Positions 7,404 to 14,244 of a stretch of 15,539 nt of DNA are shown piece after piece. Location: positions 1 through 15,539 of the forward strand of contig JAQSDT010000715.1 of the NCBI GenBank assembly GCA_029946075.1, in the 5' to 3' direction. Origin of the DNA: a bacterium (GTDB taxonomy: Bacteria; Pseudomonadota; Alphaproteobacteria; Rhizobiales; Xanthobacteraceae). The position numbers and the translations under genes are program-made. The number at the start of each line of letters is the position of its first letter. Position 1 is the stretch's first letter. The notes beneath the pieces are model-generated. The model was not told the origin of the DNA and did no database searches. It worked only from the letters and a program-made list of their open reading frames with translations.

Positions 7404-8624
7404 TCATGGGATGACATTCGGGCGCACCGCGTTATCGATCACGCGCGTCCGCGTCCTCGGCACCATCTTGAACGTTTTCTGTTCGGCAGCACTTTCCTGG
7501 CTCAGGCCCGCGGCCGGTGGTACAGGCACGGACACGGGCACACGCACAGGCACCGTTTCCGTTACCACGATGCTCCTTCTCCCGTATTTCGGAGCGAATT
7601 GATCCGCATAACCGATGCAATAGACGATGGGATCGGTGAGGCGCAGCAGTTTGAAAGCGGTCTCCCTTGTGCGGGCGTCCTGGACGCAAAGGTTGTAGCG
7701 CGCGCGCCAGAGCGGAGGCCGCTCGAACGGCGCATTCAGATCCCCGTCGATACGATCAACGCCGGTGATCGCTCTGGGCGCCGGTCGATCCGATGGAAAC
7801 GCCAGGCTGACGGTCAGCTTGTGAATGTCGACGCGCGACGCAGCGATCCCGGCCGTCGCCGACACGAGCCGGAACTGGGAAGGCACCGGCGCGATCTTGA
7901 CCGACGCATCGACGGCTCCGCCGATATCGGTCGTGAACGTCATCGTGTCGACGAAATTGTCCTTGGCTCCCCCTTGGCCTTCAATGTCGATGAATGTCCT
8001 GACGACTTCGCCGACGCCAATCGTCCCGGTCAGCGGATAAAGGAAATTTCTCGATCGCTGTTCCCAAGGCACATCGACGCAGTTCTTGAACACCGGTCCG
8101 ACCAGGTAGTCCTCCCAGCTATCCTCCGTGCTGAAGACCCGCGACCCGACGCGCGTCAAATCGACCGCCCCCGCCGCTCCGACGTCAAGGACGTTCGTCG
8201 TCGCCCAGGGCATCTGGAATCCCGCGCTCCCGCCGGCGCGGTTGTGCTCCGTGATGTGGAAGTCGAAGGTGTAAGCGATGGCGACCCGGATCAGCCTCGC
8301 CAGATAGCGCCAGCGGTGCTGCTGATCGTTCGAAGGCTCCTTTCTCGACTTCTCGAACTCCTTGGCCTTCTTGATGTCGGCCTGGAGCAGCTTGTACCAG
8401 TCGGTCTGGAAGACGACGTTATTCTCCCCGTCGACGTAGGCGATCTCAGGAGGAATGATCGTCCTCCTGGCCAAATGATCGAGAAGTACCGACCTCACCT
8501 CGCAGCGACCGTAAAGAACGATGTTTTCGGTCTTCAAAGGGCTCACATTGTCGACGATGGGGTAGAGCGAGCAACCGCCGAGCCCCGCGGCCAGAATACA
8601 ACCAAGCCAATTGAACAAACGCAT
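7404..8624 (-). CDS. Predicted lipoprotein of unknown function
   Basis: A 406-residue protein starting at ATG 8624, with GGGGAG eight bases upstream, preferred over a TTG at 8639. The N-terminus MRLFNWLGCILAAGL ends in a lipobox LGGC, with C18 as the lipidated cysteine, so the mature protein is probably membrane-anchored in the envelope. The body has no family that I recognise. Near the C-terminus lies a short valine-proline run (VPVRVPVSVPVPP), and four further cysteines occur in the mature chain (in GRCEV, KNCVD, NLCVQ and YCIGY). It is convergent with the SH3-like gene and appears to be a single-gene unit. Long open frames on the opposite strand are codon-bias shadows. Confidence 0.8.
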   Translation of the reverse strand: MRLFNWLGCILAAGLGGCSLYPIVDNVSPLKTENIVLYGRCEVRSVLLDHLARRTIIPPEIAYVDGENNVVFQTDWYKLLQADIKKAKEFEKSRKEPSNDQQHRWRYLARLIRVAIAYTFDFHITEHNRAGGSAGFQMPWATTNVLDVGAAGAVDLTRVGSRVFSTEDSWEDYLVGPVFKNCVDVPWEQRSRNFLYPLTGTIGVGEVVRTFIDIEGQGGAKDNFVDTMTFTTDIGGAVDASVKIAPVPSQFRLVSATAGIAASRVDIHKLTVSLAFPSDRPAPRAITGVDRIDGDLNAPFERPPLWRARYNLCVQDARTRETAFKLLRLTDPIVYCIGYADQFAPKYGRRSIVVTETVPVRVPVSVPVPPAAGLSQESAAEQKTFKMVPRTRTRVIDNAVRPNVIP

Positions 8625-9108
8625 ACGTCGTCTCCCCAACGCATCTCGGCCAATCGTCGCGGGAGCCTCTTCTGAAGCGAGGGCTTTTGTGATCGACGAT
8701 TATCGCGAGTCCGCGGCCCCGCCGACCATCACGAAAAACGGCACCTGCCGGCACACACCCAAAGCGTGGGTACGCAACCTCTACGGGTCAAGACAAATGT
8801 TGCCACCCCGGCTGCTTTTGCCGGAATTGTCGCTATTTGGTCACACGCATTCTGCGCTGGGCTCAATGATGCAGGGCTGCCAGAATTGCTTGGTCTTTAG
8901 CCTGCATGAGCCACCGGGTCGCGCGAATGCGCGCCCGATGACAGGCTCCGCGACATGCGGGTTCAAGTCGACAGGCATTCCCGCATGTCGCTTCGCTCAT
9001 TGCGGGCTACGGATATGGGCTACTTCGCCAGCCCTGCCGGATTTTCCCTTGCCTTGCGGGCGTATGGACCTACGGTGCGCCTCGCCCGGACCGGGCCAGC
9101 GAAGCACG
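8625..9108. other. Intergenic region with hairpins and a repeat
   Basis: This divergent spacer lies between the lipoprotein gene and the phnA-like gene. It holds a hairpin CGGG-t-CGCGC/GCGCG-CCCG (8915-8937, loop GAAT) and a palindromic repeat element (8950-9012). Both flanking promoters should be here but I could not place them. The plus strand happens to be open in the phnA frame across the whole stretch, yet it reads through the repeat and has no motifs, so I do not count it as coding. Confidence 0.5.
8950..9012. repeat. Palindromic repeat, GCGGGCTACG family
   Basis: A 12-bp perfect inverted repeat (gcgacatgcggg at 8950-8961, cccgcatgtcgc at 8980-8991) is followed by cattgcgggctacgg. The right part matches the repeat at 13130-13160 (cccgcat.tcgct.cgctcat.gcgggctacg), so the two belong to the same interspersed REP-like family. 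Confidence 0.6.
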
Positions 9109-9459
9109 ATGGATGACGCCATGAACTGCCCGAAATGCAATTCCGAACACGCCTATGAAGACGGCAGCCTGTGGGTTTGCCCGGAATGCGCCCATGAGTG
9201 GAGCGCCGCAGCCGATACCACCGCGGCGACGTCCCCCGAGGCCGGCGTGCGCGATATCAACGGCAATGCGCTCGCGGACGGCGACAGCGTCATCGTTATC
9301 AAGGACCTCAAGGTGAAGGGGTCGTCGTCGGTCGTCAAAGGCGGCACCAAGGTCAGGAACATCCGCCTGACCGAGGGCTCGGACGGCCACAACATCGCCT
9401 GCAAGATCGACGGCATCGGCGCGATGAACCTGAAATCGGAATTCGTGAAGAAGGCGTGA
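9109..9459 (+). CDS. yjdM: PhnA/YjdM-family zinc-ribbon protein
   Basis: A 116-residue cytosolic protein closely resembling Escherichia coli YjdM (once called PhnA). It has an N-terminal zinc ribbon with C7xxC10 and C24xxC27 (CPKCNSEHAYED ... CPEC) and the family's C-terminal domain with DGDSVIVIKDLKVKGSSS and the ending LKSEFVKK. Despite the old name, a direct role in phosphonate breakdown is not established for the family, and no phosphonate genes are nearby. The start at 9109 gives a length close to the family norm of about 111; an ATG at 9121 is an alternative. It appears monocistronic. Confidence 0.92.
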   Translation: MDDAMNCPKCNSEHAYEDGSLWVCPECAHEWSAAADTTAATSPEAGVRDINGNALADGDSVIVIKDLKVKGSSSVVKGGTKVRNIRLTEGSDGHNIACKIDGIGAMNLKSEFVKKA

Positions 9460-9513
9460 GGCCATCGTTCGCCGGTCCGGCGCCATTCACGCTTGTATGC
9501 TATGTTCTCCCTC

Positions 9514-9714
9514 ATGCGCACCGCCGAAGACATCGGAGAAGCCGTCGAGCAGCTTGCCCCACGTGAGCTGGCGCGGTTCCGCGCGTGGTTCGAGGCCTTC
9601 GATGCACGGCGGCTGGATGTCGTCATCAAGCGGGATGCCCTCGCCGGCAAACTTGACGCCCATGCGGAAGAAGCGCTCGCTGCGCACCGCGCCGATCGCT
9701 CGCGCGATTTGTGA
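9514..9714 (+). CDS. Orphan type II antitoxin-like protein
   Basis: A 66-residue protein, MRTAEDIGEAVEQLAPREL..., with the pattern of small antitoxins that precede RelE/ParE-type toxin genes: E-x-I-x-x-A-V-E-x-L, LARFRAWFEAFDA, a central KLDAHAEEAL and an ending RSRDL. These proteins normally neutralise the toxin encoded directly downstream. Here the stop codon overlaps a GTG that begins only a fragment of such a toxin. No ribosome site is visible. A TATGCT at 9496-9501 could be a -10 giving a nearly leaderless message, and ATG 9502 is an alternative start. Family assignment is from memory of the sequence pattern. Confidence 0.6.
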   Translation: MRTAEDIGEAVEQLAPRELARFRAWFEAFDARRLDVVIKRDALAGKLDAHAEEALAAHRADRSRDL

Positions 9715-9779
9715 GGTGTTTCGCGTCACCGGACATTCAGCCTATGTGCGACGGACGACGTGCAAGCGCTTCAGCTTGA
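9711..9779 (+). pseudogene. Truncated RelE/ParE-type toxin remnant
   Basis: The GTG at 9711 overlaps the antitoxin stop (GTGA), the coupling usual for these modules. It reads VRCFASPDIQPM and then loses similarity, stopping at 9779. The first eight residues resemble the start of toxins paired with this antitoxin type (typically M-R-x-F-A-S-P-x-F-W). The rest of the toxin, about 90-100 residues, is missing. The break lies at about 9735-9745, where the 3' end of the minus-strand PemK-like gene begins, so the loss may have come with the arrival of that module. Confidence 0.45.
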
Positions 9780-10191
9780 GATTTTCGATAACGTCCTGTT
9801 TGACGACAGCAAACCAGTCCTTTGGAAGCGCGCCGATGATGCAACTATCTCGCGCGCTCGGAAGCTTCGAAAGCCATTCAGCCGGCCTGAGGTCGGGGCC
9901 GGCCCATGCGAACTCGTTCAACTGATCGGTGTAGATCCAGGATGGATCCTCATCGAGGCCGAGGTGTCGCTTCAATTTCCTGGGAACCTCGATTGCTTTT
10001 TCGGAAGCAAGGGGTGGCTTGTGCGACATGCCCACGGCATAGGCCAGCGTCACCGAGGCAATCATCTTCTTCGCAAAGATCAGCGCGACCGGATAGACAT
10101 TTGCGCCGTCTTCCCGCGTGCTTTCCTGCGAGAGCCAGAGATACTCATACGCGACAAGATTGCCGATCGGCGGTTCGTCCGGGATATGCAT
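9742..10191 (-). CDS. PemK/MazF-like toxin of a TA pair
   Basis: A 149-residue protein starting MHIPDEPPIGNLVAYEYLW. Its layout resembles PemK/MazF-related growth inhibitors: an early G-x-x-x-x-Y-x-Y-L-W, a middle HKPPLASEKAIEVP, and WIYTDQLNEFAWAGPDLRP. Such toxins are usually ribosome-dependent or free mRNA endonucleases. The usual RP basic pair near the first strands is not obvious (here VYPVALIF), so activity is uncertain. It follows a Phd/YefM-type antitoxin gene by 17 bases on the same strand, which supports the toxin role. GAGG lies very close to the ATG. Its 3' end abuts a broken toxin fragment on the other strand. Confidence 0.6.
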   Translation of the reverse strand: MHIPDEPPIGNLVAYEYLWLSQESTREDGANVYPVALIFAKKMIASVTLAYAVGMSHKPPLASEKAIEVPRKLKRHLGLDEDPSWIYTDQLNEFAWAGPDLRPAEWLSKLPSARDSCIIGALPKDWFAVVKQDVIENLKLKRLHVVRRT

Positions 10192-10208
10192 GCCTCGGCC
10201 GGGCGCAC

Positions 10209-10490
10209 TTAGCGAACAGGGGAAGGCGCGTCTACGATATCCGGAATGTCAGCGAGGTCATAGGGGGCGTCGGTCTTCACTTCGGCTTGTTCGATCAACG
10301 CAATGTCGCCATCGCTCAGCGCCTCGATCGGGATGGCTCGCCGGTAGGACGACATCATGTCCCTGAACAGCCTCTCCGACACGAGGTAGGACGAGCGGCC
10401 GGCATGAGTCACCTCGACCGGCTCATGGACTGCCTTTTCTTCGTATTCGCTGAAATTCTTTTGAACTTCAGACGCTGGCACGGAAATCAT
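10209..10490 (-). CDS. Phd/YefM-family antitoxin
   Basis: A 93-residue protein, MISVPASEVQKNFSEYEEKA... The N-terminal half has the Phd/YefM pattern: S-x-x-x-x-Q-x-N-F, then PVEVTHAGRSSYLVSERLF, which forms the dimeric DNA-binding fold. The C-terminal, acidic half (ALSDGDIALIEQAEV, DLADIPDIVD) is the part that would wrap the toxin. These antitoxins repress their own operon. ATG 10490 has GGAG at proper spacing. The downstream PemK-like gene starts 17 bases after its stop. Confidence 0.8.
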   Translation of the reverse strand: MISVPASEVQKNFSEYEEKAVHEPVEVTHAGRSSYLVSERLFRDMMSSYRRAIPIEALSDGDIALIEQAEVKTDAPYDLADIPDIVDAPSPVR

Positions 10491-10519
10491 GGCGGCGGCT
10501 CCACTCTGACCACACGCCC

Positions 10520-10525
10520 AATATA
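10520..10525 (-). promoter_or_regulatory. Candidate -10 element of the TA operon
   Basis: On the minus strand TATATT lies about 30 bases before the antitoxin ATG. The hexamer 17 bases upstream is TTCCGG, a weak -35. The element is the only AT-rich patch in the short gap between the antitoxin and the dehydrogenase gene. Confidence 0.3.
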
Positions 10526-10579
10526 GGCCATGACGCCGCCAACCGGAACCCTCGGAATTGCGGGCAGCGCCCGTCCCCA

Positions 10580-11458
10580 TCACCCCTTCCGCGTCCCCTC
10601 CTCGATGATCTCCACAATCCGCGACATGTCCTGCTGCGCGCGCCCCTGAAACACGCCGTGCTTCAGCACCAGCCGCACCGCCTGGCTCACCCACATGGGA
10701 ACGCCGAGTTCCTCGCCCTGCTCGATCGCAAGGTCGACGTCCTTCATCAGGATTTCGATGGTGGCGCCGAAGTCGAACGTGCGCGGCAGCACGGTGTCGG
10801 GAAACAGCCGCATGGTCGCAAAATTCCGCCCCGTGCCGTTGTTGAGAACCTGCAGCATGGAATCGGCCGGAATGCCGGCCTGGCCCGACATCGTCATGGC
10901 CTCCGACGTCGCGACGAGGGCGACGGCGCACAGCATGTTGTTGGTGAGTTTCATGATCTGCGCCGCCCCCGGCCTGTCGCCGGCGACGACGATGGTTTGT
11001 CCCCACAGTTGAAACACCGGCGTCAGTTCGGAAACCCGGTCCGGATTTCCGGACACCATCATGGCCAGCGTGCCGGCCTTGGCGCCGGCGACGCCGCCGC
11101 TGATGGGAACGTCGATGATGGTGACGCCGCTCGCCGAACACGCCGCCTCGATCTCGCGGACAAAGGGCACGCCGACCGTGCAAGTGTTGACCAGGGTCTT
11201 GATGGCCTTGCCCGCCAGCAGGCCGTCCGGTCCGCAAAGCGCATCGCGAAAAATCTCCAGCGTCGGCAGCGAGACGACAATGGTGTCGCAGCTGTCGGCC
11301 AATTGCTTCGGCGAGGCGGCCCGCCGCGCCTGGCGTTCGAGCAGCGGGCGCATCGCCTCCTCGCGGATGTCGCAGACCCAAAGTTCGTGCCCGCCGTCGA
11401 GCAGTTTGCCCGCCATGGGCAGGCCCATATTGCCGAGGCCGAGGAAGCCGATCCGCAT
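10580..11458 (-). CDS. NAD(P)-dependent oxidoreductase, 3-hydroxyisobutyrate dehydrogenase family
   Basis: A 292-residue beta-hydroxyacid dehydrogenase. The Rossmann motif GLGNMG is at residues 7-12 (MRIGFLGLGNMGLPMAG). The substrate loop DVPISGGVAGAKAGT is at about 116-130. The catalytic lysine is K170, with N174 in GAAQIMKLTNNML. Family members oxidise 3-hydroxyisobutyrate, tartronate semialdehyde or related acids; the substrate here cannot be read from the sequence. The ATG at 11458 lies 11 bases after the stop of the VOC gene, so the two form an operon and may act on the same catabolic route. Length is normal for the family. Confidence 0.92.
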   Translation of the reverse strand: MRIGFLGLGNMGLPMAGKLLDGGHELWVCDIREEAMRPLLERQARRAASPKQLADSCDTIVVSLPTLEIFRDALCGPDGLLAGKAIKTLVNTCTVGVPFVREIEAACSASGVTIIDVPISGGVAGAKAGTLAMMVSGNPDRVSELTPVFQLWGQTIVVAGDRPGAAQIMKLTNNMLCAVALVATSEAMTMSGQAGIPADSMLQVLNNGTGRNFATMRLFPDTVLPRTFDFGATIEILMKDVDLAIEQGEELGVPMWVSQAVRLVLKHGVFQGRAQQDMSRIVEIIEEGTRKG

Positions 11459-11469
11459 GTTGCGCTCCA

Positions 11470-11892
11470 CTATGCGCCGGGTTTCTTGTAGTCGGCCTGA
11501 TGCACTTCCACGACCGTGCCGTCGGGATCCTGCAGAAAAATCTGATACCAGCCGCCGATCGCCCACACGCCGTAATCGGCGAATGGAATGTTTTTCTCCC
11601 GCAGCATCGCCTTGAACGCCTCGATATCGTCGGTGCGAAACGCGATGTGACCGCGGTCCAGCGGGTTGAGGCTCTGTTTGGTACGGAAGGCGATGCCGAA
11701 ATCCTGCGGGGCGATGTGAAACTCGGTCGTGCCGTCGGTCAGGAACTCGACCTTGCCGTCAAAACCCTGCGTCGTGATCCGCGCATCCGCGTAGCTTGCC
11801 ACCGGCTTCATGTTGAAAAGCGATCGATAGAAATCCGCGACCGCGCCGACGTCCTTGGTGGCATAGTTCACGTGATGGAGTTTTAGTTCCAT
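11470..11892 (-). CDS. VOC/glyoxalase-superfamily protein
   Basis: A 140-residue protein with the two beta-alpha-beta-beta-beta modules of the vicinal oxygen chelate fold. Candidate metal ligands are H7 (KLHHVNY), H82 (RGHIAFRTDD) and E129 (GTVVEVHQ). Such proteins include glyoxalases, extradiol dioxygenases and epimerases. The motif FLQDPDGTVVEV is typical, but the substrate is unknown. The ATG at 11892 follows a good AAGGGAAGG ribosome site. It is the first gene of a two-gene unit with the dehydrogenase. Confidence 0.9.
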   Translation of the reverse strand: MELKLHHVNYATKDVGAVADFYRSLFNMKPVASYADARITTQGFDGKVEFLTDGTTEFHIAPQDFGIAFRTKQSLNPLDRGHIAFRTDDIEAFKAMLREKNIPFADYGVWAIGGWYQIFLQDPDGTVVEVHQADYKKPGA

Positions 11893-11913
11893 GGCCTTCC
11901 CTTTCGTTCGGCG

Positions 11914-11979
11914 CGTAGCCCGGATGCGCGCCTTGTCCGCCGCAGCTTAAAGCGCGAAGGCGGAAGCGCAATCCGGGGC
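11914..11979. repeat. Palindromic repeat, GTAGCCCGGAT...ATCCGGGG family
   Basis: The ends CCCGGAT (11919-11925) and ATCCGGG (11971-11977) pair, and inside them TCCGCC pairs with GGCGGA. A second copy of this element lies at 15019-15086, sharing gcgccttgtccgccg and ggcggaagcgcaatccgggg. It sits directly upstream of the VOC gene. Confidence 0.65.
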
Positions 11980-12025
11980 CACTCTAACACCGCCCCCGGA
12001 TTTCGCGGACCCTGTCATCACGGCG

Positions 12026-12043
12026 CGAGCGCAATTGCGCTCG
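12026..12043. repeat. 18-bp perfect palindrome
   Basis: cgagcgcaattgcgctcg is its own reverse complement, with the centre between 12034 and 12035. It lies in the gap between the VOC gene and the small leader-peptide gene. It could be an operator or a simple cruciform. Confidence 0.5.
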
Positions 12044-12139
12044 TCGTCGGGCGCGTATTGGCGCGACCCGTTGGCTCGATCCGGGCTATTCATTGCCGCT
12101 GGCTCCATGCCGGCGGGCCTTGCGTTCGAGACTACCGCC

Positions 12140-12298
12140 TTACTTCTTCGACGACGACGCCGCTCTCTGCGCGATCATCCGGGCCAGGATCCGCTCATAC
12201 TCCTCGAGCGTCACCTGATGTTTCTCGCCGCCGGACACGGAATCGAGGGCTGCGTCGGTCAGCACGTCGTGGGCAATCCTGGGGGACTTCGCGTTCAT
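12140..12298 (-). CDS. Small peptide with double-glycine leader
   Basis: A 52-residue protein starting at ATG 12298 with an excellent ribosome site (AGGAGAGA). The first half, ending LTDAALDSVSGG (13-24), has the pattern of double-glycine leaders cut by C39 peptidase-type exporters: L-(S/T)-D-x-x-L-x-x-V-S-G-G. The part after GG is 28 residues, charged and probably helical (EKHQVTLEEYERILARM), without cysteines, so it does not look like a classical bacteriocin or lanthipeptide core. No peptidase-transporter or modification enzyme is in the window. It is short but well supported by ribosome site and codon use. Confidence 0.65.
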   Translation of the reverse strand: MNAKSPRIAHDVLTDAALDSVSGGEKHQVTLEEYERILARMIAQRAASSSKK

Positions 12299-12373
12299 GG
12301 CTCTCTCCTGTTGTGTGGACCGCGACCATTCGCGTCCTGTGATCGGGAGAATGCCTGAGGTCGCAATGCCGCG

Positions 12374-12391
12374 CTGTTCCCTGGGGAACAG
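12374..12391. other. Hairpin upstream of the leader-peptide gene
   Basis: CTGTTCC-CTGG-GGAACAG is a perfect 7-bp inverted repeat. It lies about 75 bases before the leader-peptide start (minus strand) and past the 3' end of the secreted-protein gene. Its role is unknown. Confidence 0.35.
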
Positions 12392-12431
12392 GCCGGAAAT
12401 GGCTGGGTTGGCCGCCACGTTCCGGCGCCAG

Positions 12432-12463
12432 ACCTCATCCTGAGGAGGCGCAAAGCGCCGTCT
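12432..12463. repeat. Partial CCTCATCCTGAGGA repeat
   Basis: acctcatcctgagga followed by GGCGC-AAA-GCGCC (12447-12459) and gtctc matches half of a common rhizobial palindromic repeat, whose full form closes with aggatgaggt. The closing arm is missing here. It lies seven bases beyond the stop of the secreted-protein gene and may serve as its transcription end. Confidence 0.5.
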
Positions 12464-12469
12464 CCAGCC

Positions 12470-12976
12470 CTACTTCTTGTTCTCCTCGCAAAACTTCAGC
12501 GCCGCCAGCGCTTCCCCCGCGCGCGGGATCTTGATCTCGATGCTGTTGTCGTCGTCATCGGCGAAGTCGATCGACAGCATGTTGGCTTTCGACAGCACGC
12601 CCATGATCTTCTCGTTGTACTCGAAGATGCCGCGAATGGCGGTCTTGTCCACAACCTCCCATTTGGCCTTCTTCGCCACGTCCTTGTCGTTGGTGCCGAC
12701 ATCGGCCGTCAGCACCTGGCCGACCTTGTCCCACTCCCAGCCCTCATAGACGATCGCGATCACGAGGTTTTCCTTCGAGTGCGACAGCACGATGATATAG
12801 GCATTGCCGTCATCGTCCTTGTCGGTGTAGTCGCGGGACGCATTGCAATGGTCGTCCTGGCTGCGCTTCTCGATCGTCCAGTCGCCCACTTTGGTCTGCG
12901 CCGACGCCGGTGAACTCAGAAGGCCCGCGCTCAAGAAGCCTGCGAACAGCAGGGTCGCCAAAAGAATTCGTTTCAT
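12470..12976 (-). CDS. Secreted protein of unknown function
   Basis: A 168-residue protein with a clear signal peptide (MKRILLATLLFAGFLSAG, cleavage after ASA at residue 26) and a strong ribosome site GGAGG before ATG 12976. The mature part begins KVGDWTIEKRS and contains an early cysteine (DHCNAS) and a late one (KFCEEN), which could form one disulfide. The outline (GDW start, acidic strands, A-L-x-x-C end) recalls small periplasmic proteins of the IalB type, but similarity is too weak to claim. It is transcribed away from the repeat at 13076-13160 and probably alone. Confidence 0.78.
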   Translation of the reverse strand: MKRILLATLLFAGFLSAGLLSSPASAQTKVGDWTIEKRSQDDHCNASRDYTDKDDDGNAYIIVLSHSKENLVIAIVYEGWEWDKVGQVLTADVGTNDKDVAKKAKWEVVDKTAIRGIFEYNEKIMGVLSKANMLSIDFADDDDNSIEIKIPRAGEALAALKFCEENKK

Positions 12977-13075
12977 GTCAGCCTCCAGCCTTGTCTCGGG
13001 GCCAAACTGATCATCTCCGGAACGGAGTCGCAAGTACCGGCGTTTCGCAGCGCTCGTGCGCGGATTGAGAATTTT

Positions 13076-13160
13076 CGTAGCCCGCATGAGCGCAGCGACA
13101 TACGGGACCACCCTATCGACTGACACCTACCCGCATATCGCTGCGCTCATGCGGGCTACG
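13076..13160. repeat. Long inverted repeat, GTAGCCCGCAT...ATGCGGGCTAC
   Basis: Two 31-base arms (13076-13106 and 13130-13160) are inverted copies with two mismatches, 23 bases apart. Each arm also holds its own smaller palindrome (cccgcat/atgcggg). It lies between the dipeptidase stop and the secreted-protein gene, in the same place as BIME-like REP pairs in other genomes. Half of the same element is present at 8980-9012. Confidence 0.75.
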
Positions 13161-13179
13161 GCAGAACGCCCTACCACCC

Positions 13180-14244
13180 TCACCCGATCGTCCGCTCCAG
13201 CACGTTCAGCCAATTCCCCGACCCGAGCTTGTTCAGCAGCACGTCCGAATACCCGCTCTGCCGGAGCGCGCCGATCAGCGCCGGCAGGCCCGCCGCCGAG
13301 CCGATTTCCGCCGGCACCGTGGCGCCGTCGAAATCCGAGCCGATGCCGACATGGTCCTCGCCGACTTTCTCGATGAGGTAATCGAGCTGGCGCACCATCA
13401 ATCCAATGTCGGTATCGGCGGTCATGTTGCCGTCTTCGCGCAGAAAGCAGGTCGCAAAATTGAGGCCGACCATGCCGCCGGAATCCCTGACGGCGGCGAG
13501 CTGTTTGTCGGTCAAATTGCGCGGCGACGGGCACAGCGCATGCGCGTTGGAGTGCGTCGCCACCAGCGGCGCCTTCGACAGCCGCGCGACGTCCCAAAAA
13601 CCCTTTTCGGTGATGTGCGAGAGGTCGACCAGCACCTTCATCTCGTTGCAGGCGGCGACCAGCTTTTCGCCCGCCTTGGTCAGCCCGTCGCCGAGATCGG
13701 GGCTCGATGGAAACGAGAACGGCACGCCGTGGCCAAAGATGTTGTTGCGGCTCCACACCGGCCCCAGCGAGCGCAGGCCTGCCGCATAGAGCAGCTCGAG
13801 GAAATGCAAATCCTCGTCGATGGCCTCGCAGCCCTCGAGATGCAGCACCACCGCGAGGCTGCCGCGCACGATCGCGTCCCTGATCTCGGCCGTCGATTTG
13901 CACAGCGTCACCGCGCCCTGCGAGGCGCGAACCAGCTTCATCAGGATCGCGAGTTCAGCGGTGGAAGATTTGCGCGCCTCGTCCATCGGCAGCGGCGGCG
14001 GCATCGGCACCGCATAAGACCCGCCCTTCATCTGCTCGCTCAGCCCGGCAAAATTGCCCGGCGACGGGCAGTACATCGCAAACAGCCCGCCGACGAACGA
14101 TCCGGCCTTGGCCTTCTTCATGTCGATATGGCCGGCAAGTTCGCCGTTCAGGAAATCCGATACCGGATCAGGGGACGTGGACCTGTAGAGCCGCAGCAGT
14201 ACGTCGTTGTGCCCGTCGAACACGGAAATATTGGTCGTCATCAT
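13180..14244 (-). CDS. M19 membrane-dipeptidase-family peptidase
   Basis: A 354-residue zinc dipeptidase related to mammalian renal dipeptidase. All expected binuclear-zinc ligands are present: H12 and D14 (FDGHND), E137 (HLEGCEA), H210 (DLSHITEKG) and H231 (ATHSNAHA), with D304 (GIGSDFDG) as the catalytic aspartate. The spacing from E137 to H210 (73) and to H231 (94) equals that of the human enzyme as I recall it. Family members cleave dipeptides, often with a D-residue. There is no signal peptide, so it is probably cytosolic despite the family name. A second ATG follows immediately at 14241. It stands alone. Confidence 0.94.
   Translation of the reverse strand: MMTTNISVFDGHNDVLLRLYRSTSPDPVSDFLNGELAGHIDMKKAKAGSFVGGLFAMYCPSPGNFAGLSEQMKGGSYAVPMPPPLPMDEARKSSTAELAILMKLVRASQGAVTLCKSTAEIRDAIVRGSLAVVLHLEGCEAIDEDLHFLELLYAAGLRSLGPVWSRNNIFGHGVPFSFPSSPDLGDGLTKAGEKLVAACNEMKVLVDLSHITEKGFWDVARLSKAPLVATHSNAHALCPSPRNLTDKQLAAVRDSGGMVGLNFATCFLREDGNMTADTDIGLMVRQLDYLIEKVGEDHVGIGSDFDGATVPAEIGSAAGLPALIGALRQSGYSDVLLNKLGSGNWLNVLERTIG

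Noticed and set aside
7599..8675. A 358-codon plus-strand frame opposite the lipoprotein gene
   Set aside because: Arg/Asp-rich shadow; the minus-strand frame has a ribosome site and a lipobox.
8611..9108. N-terminal extension of the PhnA-like protein
   Set aside because: The open frame runs through a palindromic repeat and has no motifs. The family starts a few residues before the first CxxC, which fits 9109.
10658..11491. Plus-strand 277-codon frame opposite the dehydrogenase gene
   Set aside because: Shadow with no motifs; the dehydrogenase has Rossmann and catalytic motifs on the minus strand.
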